A program made the position numbers and the translations under genes. A model generated the notes under the pieces. The model did not search any database. It was given only the letters and a program-made list of their open reading frames with translations, and was not told where the DNA came from. 64,000 nt of DNA from Pseudomonas sp. NCCP-436 (lineage in GTDB: Bacteria; Pseudomonadota; Gammaproteobacteria; Pseudomonadales; Pseudomonadaceae), in NCBI RefSeq assembly GCF_019656335.1, contig NZ_BPLZ01000008.1, positions 62,001 through 126,000 of the forward strand. Direction: 5' to 3'. Below are positions 18,603 to 26,117 of this stretch, piece by piece (within the stretch, counting starts at the first letter, position 1; the number at the start of each line of letters is the position of its first letter).

Positions 18603-18837
18603 GTCAGACGACCGCCTTCCCACCTTGAGGTTGCAGCGGCTTGCGTGCCGGGATGGACCGGAACCTTGAAGCGCTCTTCTGCGCCAGGTTGTAGAAGTTG
18701 TCGAGGGCGGCGGCGGTGAGCTTGAGTCAGCGGATGAAGTAGTTGTAATCGGCGCTTAGCTGCTCAGAGTGTTAGCCAGATGGCTCCGAAACCGCGTACT
18801 TGCCGGTGAGGCTGCTCTGTGTCACTGCGCCGGCGGA
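18603..18837 (-). other. Possible exbB 3' remnant; otherwise no gene
   Basis: Immediately before the exbD remnant on the same strand, a frame reads LTAAALDNFYNLAQKSA and ends at a TGA 4 bases ahead of the exbD ATG. An exbB tail would occupy this place. Similarity is too short to be certain. Nothing else is seen up to the LysR gene. Confidence 0.3.
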
Positions 18838-19731
18838 TTACAGGCTTTTAAGAATCAGTTCCTTGAAGGCAATGGCAACGGGGTTGAGGGGTTTATTCCG
18901 CTTGTGCACAAGGTAGTCGGCGCGCCCGGTGCGGTATTGAAACGGGCCAAGGCGCCGCACTTGTCCGGCTTCGATCATTTCCCGCAGCATGAAGTCCCAG
19001 CCCAGTGCCACACCTTGCCCGCGGGTACAGGCATTTAGGGTCAAGGTGACCTGGTTGTAGATCAGCATGTTAGGCGGCGGTGAGTAGGGGCAGTCGAAGT
19101 GCTTGAACCAGTCTGCCCAGTTCATCCAGCGCCATTGCTCGGGGTCTAGCTGGATCAGGCGCAACTTGAGCAAATCTGCGGGGCTCTCGATGGCCTGCGG
19201 CGGGCATTGCGGTCCATAGATGGGATAGACGACCTCATCAAACAGCTTGGACTTCTCCAGTCCCGGCCAGTTGCCATCCCCATAGAGAATGCCAAAGTCG
19301 AAATCTGCGCAGCGACTGGCGTCCATATCATTGCTCGATGTGATGTTGATCGTCACGCCAGGCATGACCTGATTGAATAGCTCGATGCGCGGCACCAGCC
19401 AGTAGTGCGCCACCGCCTGTGTACAAATCACACTGACCGAATTGCCGGCATGCGACTGCCGGATGCGCGCCACGCTTTGTTTGAGCGCCAGTAGCAATGG
19501 TTGCGAGGCTGCCAGCAGCTCACTGCCGGCAGGGGTCAGGCGCAGTCCCGTTTTGGCACGCTCAAACAGCAGGAAACCCAGGCTTTCTTCCAGGTTGCGC
19601 ACCTGTTTGCTGACTGCGCTTTGGGTTACGCACAGCTCGTTGGCTGCCTGCGTGAAACTGAGCAGGCGCCCCACCGATTCGAAGTAGGTCAGGGAATGTA
19701 GTGGCGGAAGACCGGATGGGTTTGTAATCAT
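18838..19731 (-). CDS. LysR-family regulator, GcvA-like
   Basis: 297 aa. N-terminal SGLPPLHSLTYFESVGRLLS and VTQSAVSKQVRNLEESLG are typical of GcvA-type LysR proteins. It is divergent from the FAD oxidoreductase/RidA/TRAP genes across 149 bp, and very likely their activator. Effector presumably the transported amino-compound or its product. Confidence 0.88.
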   Translation of the reverse strand: MITNPSGLPPLHSLTYFESVGRLLSFTQAANELCVTQSAVSKQVRNLEESLGFLLFERAKTGLRLTPAGSELLAASQPLLLALKQSVARIRQSHAGNSVSVICTQAVAHYWLVPRIELFNQVMPGVTINITSSNDMDASRCADFDFGILYGDGNWPGLEKSKLFDEVVYPIYGPQCPPQAIESPADLLKLRLIQLDPEQWRWMNWADWFKHFDCPYSPPPNMLIYNQVTLTLNACTRGQGVALGWDFMLREMIEAGQVRRLGPFQYRTGRADYLVHKRNKPLNPVAIAFKELILKSL

Positions 19732-19880
19732 AGGAAGCTCTATAGCGCGCGTTTTGGCGATTGGATTGCCTGTTCCTTAAGGTTAGTGCATTCCATATCG
19801 TCATGTCTGTATGCCGTAATATCGTTTGTCCGACGCCACTGGCAAGACTTAATGTCAACCCACGCACGTGGAGTCGGTTT

Positions 19881-21203
19881 ATGCAGACGATAAAAAAATT
19901 CCCCAAAATTGATGGTGAACTGGGCTGGTATGAAACCTCGCCCGGCAAAGACGCTGTGTTTGGTGAGCGCCTCAAGGGTGTCCAACACGCTGATATCACC
20001 ATCATCGGCGCCGGTTATACCGGCCTGTCGCTCGCTCATCGCCTGGCGGAGCTGAACCCAGACGCCCGCATCGCGCTGGTCGATGCACTGCGCGTCGGTC
20101 AAGGCACCTCGGGGCGCAACGCGGGTTTCATCATCGACCTGCCGCACAACCTGGATGCCGGTGAGCCGGATATTGAGCACGACCAGATGCTCTATCGGCT
20201 CAACACCTTTTCCATTTCGCGCCTGCGCGAGTTCAAAGACCGCCATTCGATCGATTGCAACTGGCATCACGCCGGCAAATACATGGCCGCGCATGAAACC
20301 AGCAACCTCGAAGGGCTCGACAGCTTTGCCCAGACCCTGCGCAACAACAGCTTCGCATACGAAGATATTTCGGGTGCTGAGCTCAAGCGTCGTTTGGGCA
20401 CTGAGTACTACCAGCGGGCGATTTACACCCGTGACAACATTCTGATGAACCCCTCTTCGCTGGTGCGCGGCGTGGCCAAAGCGCTGCCAGCCAATGTGCG
20501 GGTGTTCGAGCAGAGCCCGATCATTTCCTGTGAATATGGCTCGACCCACGTGGCGCGTAGCGTCGGTGGCGAGATCCGCAGCCGCTGCCTGATTCAGACC
20601 ACCAACTCGTTCAGCGAAGAGTTCGGCCAGGTGAAAAACCGACTGGCTCCGGTGTTCACCTACGCCAGCCTGACCGAGCCGCTCAGCGACCGCGATTACC
20701 ACGCCTGCTTCGACGGCGTAGAGCCGTGGGGCCTGACCTCGGCGCATCCGGCCGGCACGACCGTGCGTCTGACCAATGACCGGCGGATCTTCATCCGTAA
20801 CGTGCTGGACTTCGAGCCCGAGCTGAGCAGCACTCAGCACGGCCTAGAGGCCGCGTGGCAGCAGCATCGCCGTTCGTTCGAACGACGCTTCCCACAACTC
20901 ACACACATGGTGTTCCAGTACACCTGGGGCGGCATGCTGTGCATGACCATGAATCACCAATCGGTGTTCATGGACTGCGGCGACAGCCTGTATGTCGTCG
21001 GCGGTTGTAACGGTGTAGGCGTGGCCAAGGGTACCTACCTGGGTTACTACATGGCCGACTACATCAACCAGAAATCCAGTCCCGAGCTGGATTTCATCCT
21101 GGCGCACAGTCAACCCAGCTGGGTGCCACCGGATCCACTGCGCACTATCGGCGCCCGGATCCGACTCAAATATGAATCCCGCAATGCAGGGGGCGACATC
21201 TGA
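19881..21203 (+). CDS. FAD-dependent oxidoreductase, DAO family
   Basis: 440 aa from ATG 19881 (GGAG 12 bases upstream). The frame is open to 19761 but without a ribosome site there. Rossmann motif ITIIGAGYTGLSLAHRLAE lies near residues 38-56, followed by GQGTSGRNAGFI, and the FAD C-terminal motif GGCNGVGVAKGTYLG. Family members oxidise amines or amino acids to imines. It overlaps ridA by one base, which fits an unstable imine/enamine product handed to RidA. Confidence 0.88.
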   Translation: MQTIKKFPKIDGELGWYETSPGKDAVFGERLKGVQHADITIIGAGYTGLSLAHRLAELNPDARIALVDALRVGQGTSGRNAGFIIDLPHNLDAGEPDIEHDQMLYRLNTFSISRLREFKDRHSIDCNWHHAGKYMAAHETSNLEGLDSFAQTLRNNSFAYEDISGAELKRRLGTEYYQRAIYTRDNILMNPSSLVRGVAKALPANVRVFEQSPIISCEYGSTHVARSVGGEIRSRCLIQTTNSFSEEFGQVKNRLAPVFTYASLTEPLSDRDYHACFDGVEPWGLTSAHPAGTTVRLTNDRRIFIRNVLDFEPELSSTQHGLEAAWQQHRRSFERRFPQLTHMVFQYTWGGMLCMTMNHQSVFMDCGDSLYVVGGCNGVGVAKGTYLGYYMADYINQKSSPELDFILAHSQPSWVPPDPLRTIGARIRLKYESRNAGGDI

Positions 21204-21553
21204 TGAGCATTACCCGCTATCAAGAATCGGCACGCATGTCACAAGCAGTGTGCTTTGGCCCCCATATCGAGACTGCCGGGCAAGTAGCCAACGACACCAC
21301 TCAAGGTATCCAGGGCCAAACCCAGCAGGCGCTCGACGCGATCGACGCGCTGTTGGCCGAGGTTGGCGCGAGCAAGGAACACCTGACCCGCATTCAGATC
21401 TGGCTGGCTGACATGGACGACTTCAGCGCCATGAATGAGGTGTACGAAAAATGGCTGGACGGCGTGGCTAAACCGGTACGCGCCTGTGTCGGCAGCCAGC
21501 TGGTCAGCGGTGGCTACCTCATCGAGGTTCAAGCCTTCGCTTACCGTGCTTAA
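21203..21553 (+). CDS. RidA-family imine/enamine deaminase
   Basis: 116 aa YjgF/YER057c/UK114-family protein. The conserved arginine is in KPVRACVGSQLVSGGYLIEV. RidA proteins hydrolyse reactive 2-aminoacrylate-like intermediates to keto acids plus ammonia. The TGATG overlap with the oxidoreductase suggests coupled action in one catabolic route. Confidence 0.9.
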   Translation: MSITRYQESARMSQAVCFGPHIETAGQVANDTTQGIQGQTQQALDAIDALLAEVGASKEHLTRIQIWLADMDDFSAMNEVYEKWLDGVAKPVRACVGSQLVSGGYLIEVQAFAYRA

Positions 21554-21576
21554 TAAACCCTTACGCTGCAAAAAAT

Positions 21577-21595
21577 ACCGGCCTTCAGGGCCGGT
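21577..21595 (+). terminator. Hairpin after ridA
   Basis: ACCGGCC (21577-21583) pairs with GGCCGGT (21589-21595) around a 5-base loop, followed only by CGGTTATTT. It may partly end the ridA transcript or sit as an intercistronic element before dctP. Confidence 0.45.
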
Positions 21596-21632
21596 CGGTT
21601 ATTTACCGATAACAATGACAAGAGGTTGAAGT

Positions 21633-22616
21633 ATGAAACTCAATGCCTGCATCTTTGCACTGATGTCTACCGCACTGGCGGCTCTGCCTGCCCATGCGCT
21701 GACCCTGAAACTGGCTGGTCAATACGGCTACGACACCGACGATACCCGCGACATGCAGGTGTTGAAGAAAGAGTTTGAAGCCAAGAACGACGGCGACGTA
21801 ACCGTCCGTATCTTCCCGGCCAACCAACTGGGTGACTACACCCAGGTGTACGAAGAACTGCGCCGCGGCAGCATCGAGATGGCGCTGATCACCATCCCGA
21901 GCCAATTCGACCGTAAGCTGGAGCTGCCGTACATTCCGTACCTGGCCAAAGACTGGACCGAAGCCCGTCGCATCTATTCCAACGACAGCTACCTGTTCAA
22001 GGAAATGGCTCAGCTCAACGATAAACTGGGCGTCAAACTGCTGGCCTTCCAGCCGGCCGGCTTTGGCGGTCTGGGTATGAACAAGCTGCCGGCCGCCGGC
22101 CTGCAGGATCCAACCAGCGACAAGAACGATGTGCTGATTCGCGTTCCCCCGCTGGCGGTATTCGCTGAGCCGATCAAAGATGCCGGCTTCAAGAGCGTTT
22201 CCATCCCGTGGTCCGACACCTACTCCGCCATGCAGACTGGCGTAGCAGACGGCTGGACCGGTGGCTCGTCGATCCTCAACTACGAAACCATGCGTGACGC
22301 CATCAAATACTACTGGCCGATCAACAACTGGTTCGACGTTCGTGCCTGGCTGGTCAGCGAGAAGGCCTGGAGCAAGCTGTCTGAAGAGCAACGCGCTGAG
22401 CTGCAGTCGATTGCCGTTCGCCTCGCTTCCGAGCGTATGAACGCCAACGAGGAAGTCGAGAAGGAATACACCCGTAAGCTGGCTGACCACGGTGTGAAAA
22501 TCCTGGACGTAACGCCTGAAGAGCTGGAAGCTTATTCCAAGCACGCTAAAGAAGTGACCTGGCCGAAACTAGCGGAAATCTACGGCGCAGAAACCATGAA
22601 AAAGCTGGCTGAATAA
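21633..22616 (+). CDS. TRAP transporter substrate-binding protein (DctP family)
   Basis: 327 aa with a signal peptide (MKLNACIFALMSTALAALPA, cleavage near HA-LT). Periplasmic solute-binding protein; the conserved arginine that clamps a carboxylate is in LIRVPPLAVFAEPIKDAGF. Ligand unknown, probably an amino-carboxylate given the FAD oxidoreductase and RidA. A 45-bp gap with a hairpin separates it from the membrane subunits. Confidence 0.93.
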   Translation: MKLNACIFALMSTALAALPAHALTLKLAGQYGYDTDDTRDMQVLKKEFEAKNDGDVTVRIFPANQLGDYTQVYEELRRGSIEMALITIPSQFDRKLELPYIPYLAKDWTEARRIYSNDSYLFKEMAQLNDKLGVKLLAFQPAGFGGLGMNKLPAAGLQDPTSDKNDVLIRVPPLAVFAEPIKDAGFKSVSIPWSDTYSAMQTGVADGWTGGSSILNYETMRDAIKYYWPINNWFDVRAWLVSEKAWSKLSEEQRAELQSIAVRLASERMNANEEVEKEYTRKLADHGVKILDVTPEELEAYSKHAKEVTWPKLAEIYGAETMKKLAE

Positions 22617-22625
22617 CTTTTCTCA

Positions 22626-22647
22626 GGAGGGGCGCTTGCGCCCCTCC
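22626..22647 (+). repeat. Hairpin between dctP and dctQ
   Basis: GGAGGGGC (22626-22633) pairs with GCCCCTCC (22640-22647) around GCTTGC, just after the dctP stop. No T-run. Such stems often protect upstream mRNA so that the binding protein is made in excess over the permease. Confidence 0.6.
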
Positions 22648-22661
22648 GCTAGGGTACGTTT

Positions 22662-23135
22662 ATGAAGAAGTTCGGCGCGTGTTTCGCCTGGGTCGAAGAC
22701 AAAATTGTCTTGCTGGCCACCCTCGGAGTGCTGTGCTCCATCACCTTGTCGGCAGCCTGCCGCTACATCTTTTCCTACGACCTGAATGGGGCCGAAGAAG
22801 TACTGGGTCTGTTCAGTGCGTGGATGTTTTTTATTGGCGCCGTCCGTGCCAGTCGTACACATAACCAGATCACCGCCGACATCCTGGGCGTGATTTTCAG
22901 AAACGGTGTCATGGGCTTCCTGATTCGCCTGACACGTATTCTGCTGGGGCTCGCCATTTGCTCCACCATGGCGTGGTGGTCGGTCGAATTCATCGCCTGG
23001 GAAATGGACAACGGCGGCGCGACCCCGGCCCTGGGCATCCCGGTTCTGTTCGGCAAGCTGGCGCTGTTTTTATCTTTCTTTGGCATGGCGGGCTATTGCC
23101 TGCGTGATCTTGCCTCTCTGTTTATGAAGCGCTAG
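22662..23135 (+). CDS. TRAP transporter small membrane subunit (DctQ family)
   Basis: 157 aa with four predicted membrane helices and the loop GAEEVLGLFSAWMFFIGAVR typical of DctQ. Works with DctM in the inner membrane for Na+/H+-driven uptake of the ligand captured by DctP. Ten bases separate it from dctM. Confidence 0.92.
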   Translation: MKKFGACFAWVEDKIVLLATLGVLCSITLSAACRYIFSYDLNGAEEVLGLFSAWMFFIGAVRASRTHNQITADILGVIFRNGVMGFLIRLTRILLGLAICSTMAWWSVEFIAWEMDNGGATPALGIPVLFGKLALFLSFFGMAGYCLRDLASLFMKR

Positions 23136-23145
23136 GGGACAGAAC

Positions 23146-24453
23146 ATGATTCTTATCGCACTGGCGATAGTGTTCGCCGGCATCATCCTGGGTCTGCCGA
23201 TTCCCTTCGTGTTTCTCGGCAGCACCATCTTCCTGATCATGAGCCTGGGCTATGGCCCGGACTTCCTCATGCCGTTCGGTTACAGCATGATGGGCAACCC
23301 GGTGATTCTGGCCATCCCGCTGTTTATCATCGCGGGCGGCATCATCAACCGCAGCCACATTGCCGACAAACTGGTCGGTATCGTTGACCGCATGGTTGGC
23401 GGTATCAAAGGTTCGCTGGCGGTGGTCTCGGTGTTCTCCTGCGCCCTGTTCGGCTCCATCACCGGTAGCGGTGCGGCGACCATCGCCGGCGTTGGTAGCG
23501 TGATGTTCAAAAAGCTCGACGAGCGTGGATATCCCAAGGGGTTCTCCGCTGCCCTGATCGGCAGCTCGTCTGTACTGGGCATGCTCATCCCGCCTAGCGC
23601 CATCATGATTTTGTACGCCTGGATCGCCAACCAGTCGGTATTGGCCGCGTTCCTGTCGACCGTAATACCGGGGTTGATCCTGGCCGTGTTGCTGTCGATT
23701 TTCTCGCTGATCTACCTGCGTAAAGATCCCAACGTCAAAGTCATCGAGAAAGCCAGCGATGTCACCTATCAGCCGCGCAAGCGTCTGAGCCTGTTCAGCT
23801 GGATCAACCGCGACAGCGCCGTACCTGCGCTGCTGATGCCGTTGCTGATTCTGGGATCCATCTACGGTGGCATCCTGACCCCGACTGAGGCAGCAGCCCT
23901 GGGCGTGGTGTACGCCATTCCGGTGGGCATGTGGATCTACCGTCAGCTCAAGGTCAAAGACATCAAGGAAGTGCTGATCGAGTCGGCTACCACTACCGGT
24001 TCGCTGATGATCATGCTGTTCTCCGTGATGCTGCTCAGCCGCATGTACGTGATGGAAGATGTGCCGGGCACGATCATTGAGTTCCTGATGCAGATCACGG
24101 AAAACAAACTCGTCCTGCTGCTGATCCTCAACCTGTTCATGATCATTGTCGCCATGATCATGGATGACGTGAGTGCGGTCCTGCTGTGCACCCCGATCCT
24201 GTTCCCGATCAGCCAGCAACTCGGTATCGATCCGGTGCATTTCGCGGCCATCCTGGGTGTTAACCTCGGTATGGGCAACATCACGCCGCCGACGGCGCCA
24301 CTGCTGTACCTCAGTGGACAAATGAGCGGAGCCGATACGGCGTCGTTGCTTAAGCCTGCAGCCCTGATGATTCTGTTTGCCTGGCTGCCGACTCTGGCCA
24401 TCACCACCTACGTACCAGAGTTGTCCACTTGGCTGCCGGCATTGCTGCTGTAA
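23146..24453 (+). CDS. TRAP transporter large membrane subunit (DctM family)
   Basis: 435 aa, about 12 membrane helices. Family motifs include FCALFGSITGSGAATIAGVG-type glycine-rich stretches, LIGSSSVLGMLIPPSAIMI and GVNLGMGNITPPTAPLLYL. Channel-forming subunit of the secondary transporter and last gene of the cluster. Confidence 0.94.
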   Translation: MILIALAIVFAGIILGLPIPFVFLGSTIFLIMSLGYGPDFLMPFGYSMMGNPVILAIPLFIIAGGIINRSHIADKLVGIVDRMVGGIKGSLAVVSVFSCALFGSITGSGAATIAGVGSVMFKKLDERGYPKGFSAALIGSSSVLGMLIPPSAIMILYAWIANQSVLAAFLSTVIPGLILAVLLSIFSLIYLRKDPNVKVIEKASDVTYQPRKRLSLFSWINRDSAVPALLMPLLILGSIYGGILTPTEAAALGVVYAIPVGMWIYRQLKVKDIKEVLIESATTTGSLMIMLFSVMLLSRMYVMEDVPGTIIEFLMQITENKLVLLLILNLFMIIVAMIMDDVSAVLLCTPILFPISQQLGIDPVHFAAILGVNLGMGNITPPTAPLLYLSGQMSGADTASLLKPAALMILFAWLPTLAITTYVPELSTWLPALLL

Positions 24454-24460
24454 CGCCACC

Positions 24461-24504
24461 TTAAGTGAGGGGTGCCTAGCCAGTAAGCCTGGCGCCCGAC
24501 TTAA
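24461..24504 (+). terminator. Hairpin after dctM, then gene-free stretch
   Basis: TTAAGT (24461-24466) pairs with ACTTAA (24499-24504), with an inner GGGTGCC/GGCGCCC pairing. It lies 7 bases after the dctM stop; a poor T-tract makes its strength uncertain. From here to the tRNA terminator at 24788 (about 280 bp) I see no gene, RNA or repeat. Confidence 0.45.
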
Positions 24505-24787
24505 CAGAGCGCTGTTCGCGATGGGGCTGATATTCAGCGCCATTGCAGCAGCGTTTTGTCGTTTTCGCCCATACGACATGAGCCGGGCGTTGCAGCGTAG
24601 CAGGGGCTGGGGATCATTGCTGTTGGGCGCTTTGGACCAAGCGCACATCCAGTGGAACATCCTGTCGACCCATTCCTGGTCGGTTCCGCCACGCAGTACT
24701 GCGTCTAATGGATGCCGGCTGAACCGCCGCATACAAGGGAGTAGGAGGGCGAAGTGGCAGCGTTATCAGCGTTTGAAGCCGAGACAT

Positions 24788-24818
24788 GAAAAAGCCCATC
24801 TACAAGATGGGCTTTTTC
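24788..24818 (-). terminator. Intrinsic terminator of the native tRNA gene
   Basis: Perfect 14-bp inverted repeat (24788-24801 / 24805-24818) with a 3-base loop and five T residues built into each arm. It lies 11 bases beyond the 3' CCA of the tRNA half on the minus strand. Because it is symmetric it can stop transcription from both sides. Confidence 0.9.
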
Positions 24819-24829
24819 ATTGGTGCAGA

Positions 24830-24875
24830 TGGTGGGCCCACACGGACTCGAACCGTGGACCAAAGGATTATGAGT
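24830..24875 (-). pseudogene. 3' half of the native tRNA(CAT), cut off by the island
   Basis: Minus strand reads ACTCATAATC, then TCCT of the anticodon stem, variable loop, T-arm (CACGG/CCGTG stem around TTCGAGT) and acceptor strand ending in CCA. The 5' half is absent here; upstream sequence is island DNA. Joined to 49770-49740 it makes a complete 77-nt tRNA with all stems paired (anticodon stem AGGA/TCCT). Confidence 0.9.
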
Positions 24876-25005
24876 TTGCACGCAACGCTGCAAGCCCAGC
24901 AAAATCAGGGGTAATCTACCGTAAGCCAGAAAAGCTAAAAGTATTTACGTGACAGTAGGTTAGCGTAATTTGGCGAAGATGGCCAGAACGGGTGAGTGTA
25001 CCGCT

Positions 25006-25038
25006 ACTGTACTGATTCCGCCTGCTTTTCAGTACAGT
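25006..25038. repeat. Inverted repeat at left island end
   Basis: ACTGTACTG (25006-25014) and its complement CAGTACAGT (25030-25038) separated by 15 bases. The ACTGTAC core recurs as an inverted repeat next to the integrase at the other island end (49516-49542), so these may be integrase arm-type or excisionase sites. Confidence 0.5.
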
Positions 25039-25066
25039 CAGGCGCGCTTCGCTGGTGGCCATTTGA

Positions 25067-25089
25067 GTAGTCAAGGATTCCTTGACTAC
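25067..25089. repeat. 23-bp perfect palindrome with CAAGGATTCCTTG core
   Basis: Eleven-base arms GTAGTCAAGGA and its complement around a single T. It shares the centre CAAGGATTCCTTGAC with the palindrome centred 46 bp to the right. Lacks a T-run, so protein binding is more likely than termination. Confidence 0.6.
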
Positions 25090-25107
25090 TGCCCTCGGAA
25101 CGCTCAG

Positions 25108-25140
25108 ATCCAACTGACAAGGATTCCTTGACAGTTGGAT
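25108..25140. repeat. 33-bp near-perfect palindrome, same core
   Basis: Arms ATCCAACTG and CAGTTGGAT enclose an A:A mismatch and then the same CAAGGA-T-TCCTTG core as the 25067 palindrome. It ends 20 bases from the last codon of the BREX operon's final small gene. Confidence 0.6.
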
Positions 25141-25159
25141 GGCGTGGTTCGATCTCAGG

Positions 25160-25342
25160 CTACTGCTTCGAAGAGCCTGTAGTCTGGCTCAGGCAGGTGG
25201 TGCTGGCCGTGCGCACATGGTTTGGCGGCTCAAACTCGTAGCCTGCGGCGATAAGCTCTGCTTCAACGTCTTCGGTGATGAAGAACGGCTCGAATTGACC
25301 GTTCTCTTGGGGCGGTACGTTTTCGTCCTCACCGGTACTCAT
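25160..25342 (-). CDS. Small acidic protein at the tail of the BREX operon
   Basis: 60 aa from the ATG at 25342, chosen because AAGGAA lies 9 bases before it; an in-frame extension to 25435 would overlap the previous gene. Acidic N-terminal half (STGEDENVPPQENGQFEPFF) and no recognisable domain. It follows probable brxA by 43 bases on the same strand, so it is likely co-transcribed. Function unknown. Confidence 0.55.
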   Translation of the reverse strand: MSTGEDENVPPQENGQFEPFFITEDVEAELIAAGYEFEPPNHVRTASTTCLSQTTGSSKQ

Positions 25343-25385
25343 GTTGTCAGTTCCTTTTGTGTGTTCATCAGGCCTGAGGCCAGTC

Positions 25386-26117
25386 TTAGTCTTCTGTCCG
25401 CAAGCCGACCACCTGGCTGCCAGGGCCTTGGGCATGCAGCGTCAGGTTTGGGCTTTGTGACGCCAGATAGCCCAGCGGTTGATCGAGAACGAATGGATAG
25501 AGCACGGCCAGGGACGACAGAGCCGCCACAGACACCGATTTACCGCCGTAGCGCAAGGCAGCCTCAATCAGCCAGGCGATGGTTTCGGCTTCGTTGAGTA
25601 CAAGGGGTTTCAGGCGGACCAGGCGCTTGCCTTTCTCCACACGCTCGATAGCACCCCAGCTGGCTTGCGACTGCAGGACCATGTTGGTCATGCGGTAGGT
25701 GCCTTCCCGCTCACCATAGACTTCGCTCATGCGGCGATGGACTTCTGTCGAGGCGCAGTCTCCCTGGAGTGCGGACAAGCGACCCACCAATTCAGCGACC
25801 TTGCCGAAGAATGGGTAACTGGCGATGGCCATTCCCCAGGTCAAAGCAGCGGTTGGAACGCCAGGGTTGGCCTTGTAGAGGGCGATACCGCGTTCAGCGA
25901 AGCTGGCCAGTTCCGGTCGTGGTTCGAGCCATAGGCGATTCAGTACGGTGCGTGTCTTTTTGCGCGCCGCCACGCCGAGCCCGGCCTCATCCAGCAGGGC
26001 ATTCAAGTCATCGGGTTCAGCCAGGCCGGCACGCACCCGTAAAGCTGCTGACGCCCACTCCAGCGCTATGTAGCGGTCGAAGCCGATTTTTGGGGCAGGC
26101 GGATTGGTCGTTTTCAA
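25386..26117 (-). CDS. brxA: Probable BrxA of BREX type 3
   Basis: 243 aa soluble, mainly helical protein. BrxA (DUF1819) is a small DNA-binding protein and the sixth core member of type 3 BREX, encoded after pglZ; this gene takes exactly that place and overlaps pglZ by 4 bases (ATGA). Sequence marks such as ALTWGMAIASYPFFGKVAEL and a C-terminal AETIAWLIEAALRYGG helix fit, but I assign it mostly by position and size. Confidence 0.62.
   Translation of the reverse strand: MKTTNPPAPKIGFDRYIALEWASAALRVRAGLAEPDDLNALLDEAGLGVAARKKTRTVLNRLWLEPRPELASFAERGIALYKANPGVPTAALTWGMAIASYPFFGKVAELVGRLSALQGDCASTEVHRRMSEVYGEREGTYRMTNMVLQSQASWGAIERVEKGKRLVRLKPLVLNEAETIAWLIEAALRYGGKSVSVAALSSLAVLYPFVLDQPLGYLASQSPNLTLHAQGPGSQVVGLRTED

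Noticed and set aside
23122..24732. 536-aa minus-strand open frame
   Set aside because: Antisense to dctM with Gln/Asp/His-rich low-complexity translation; not a protein.
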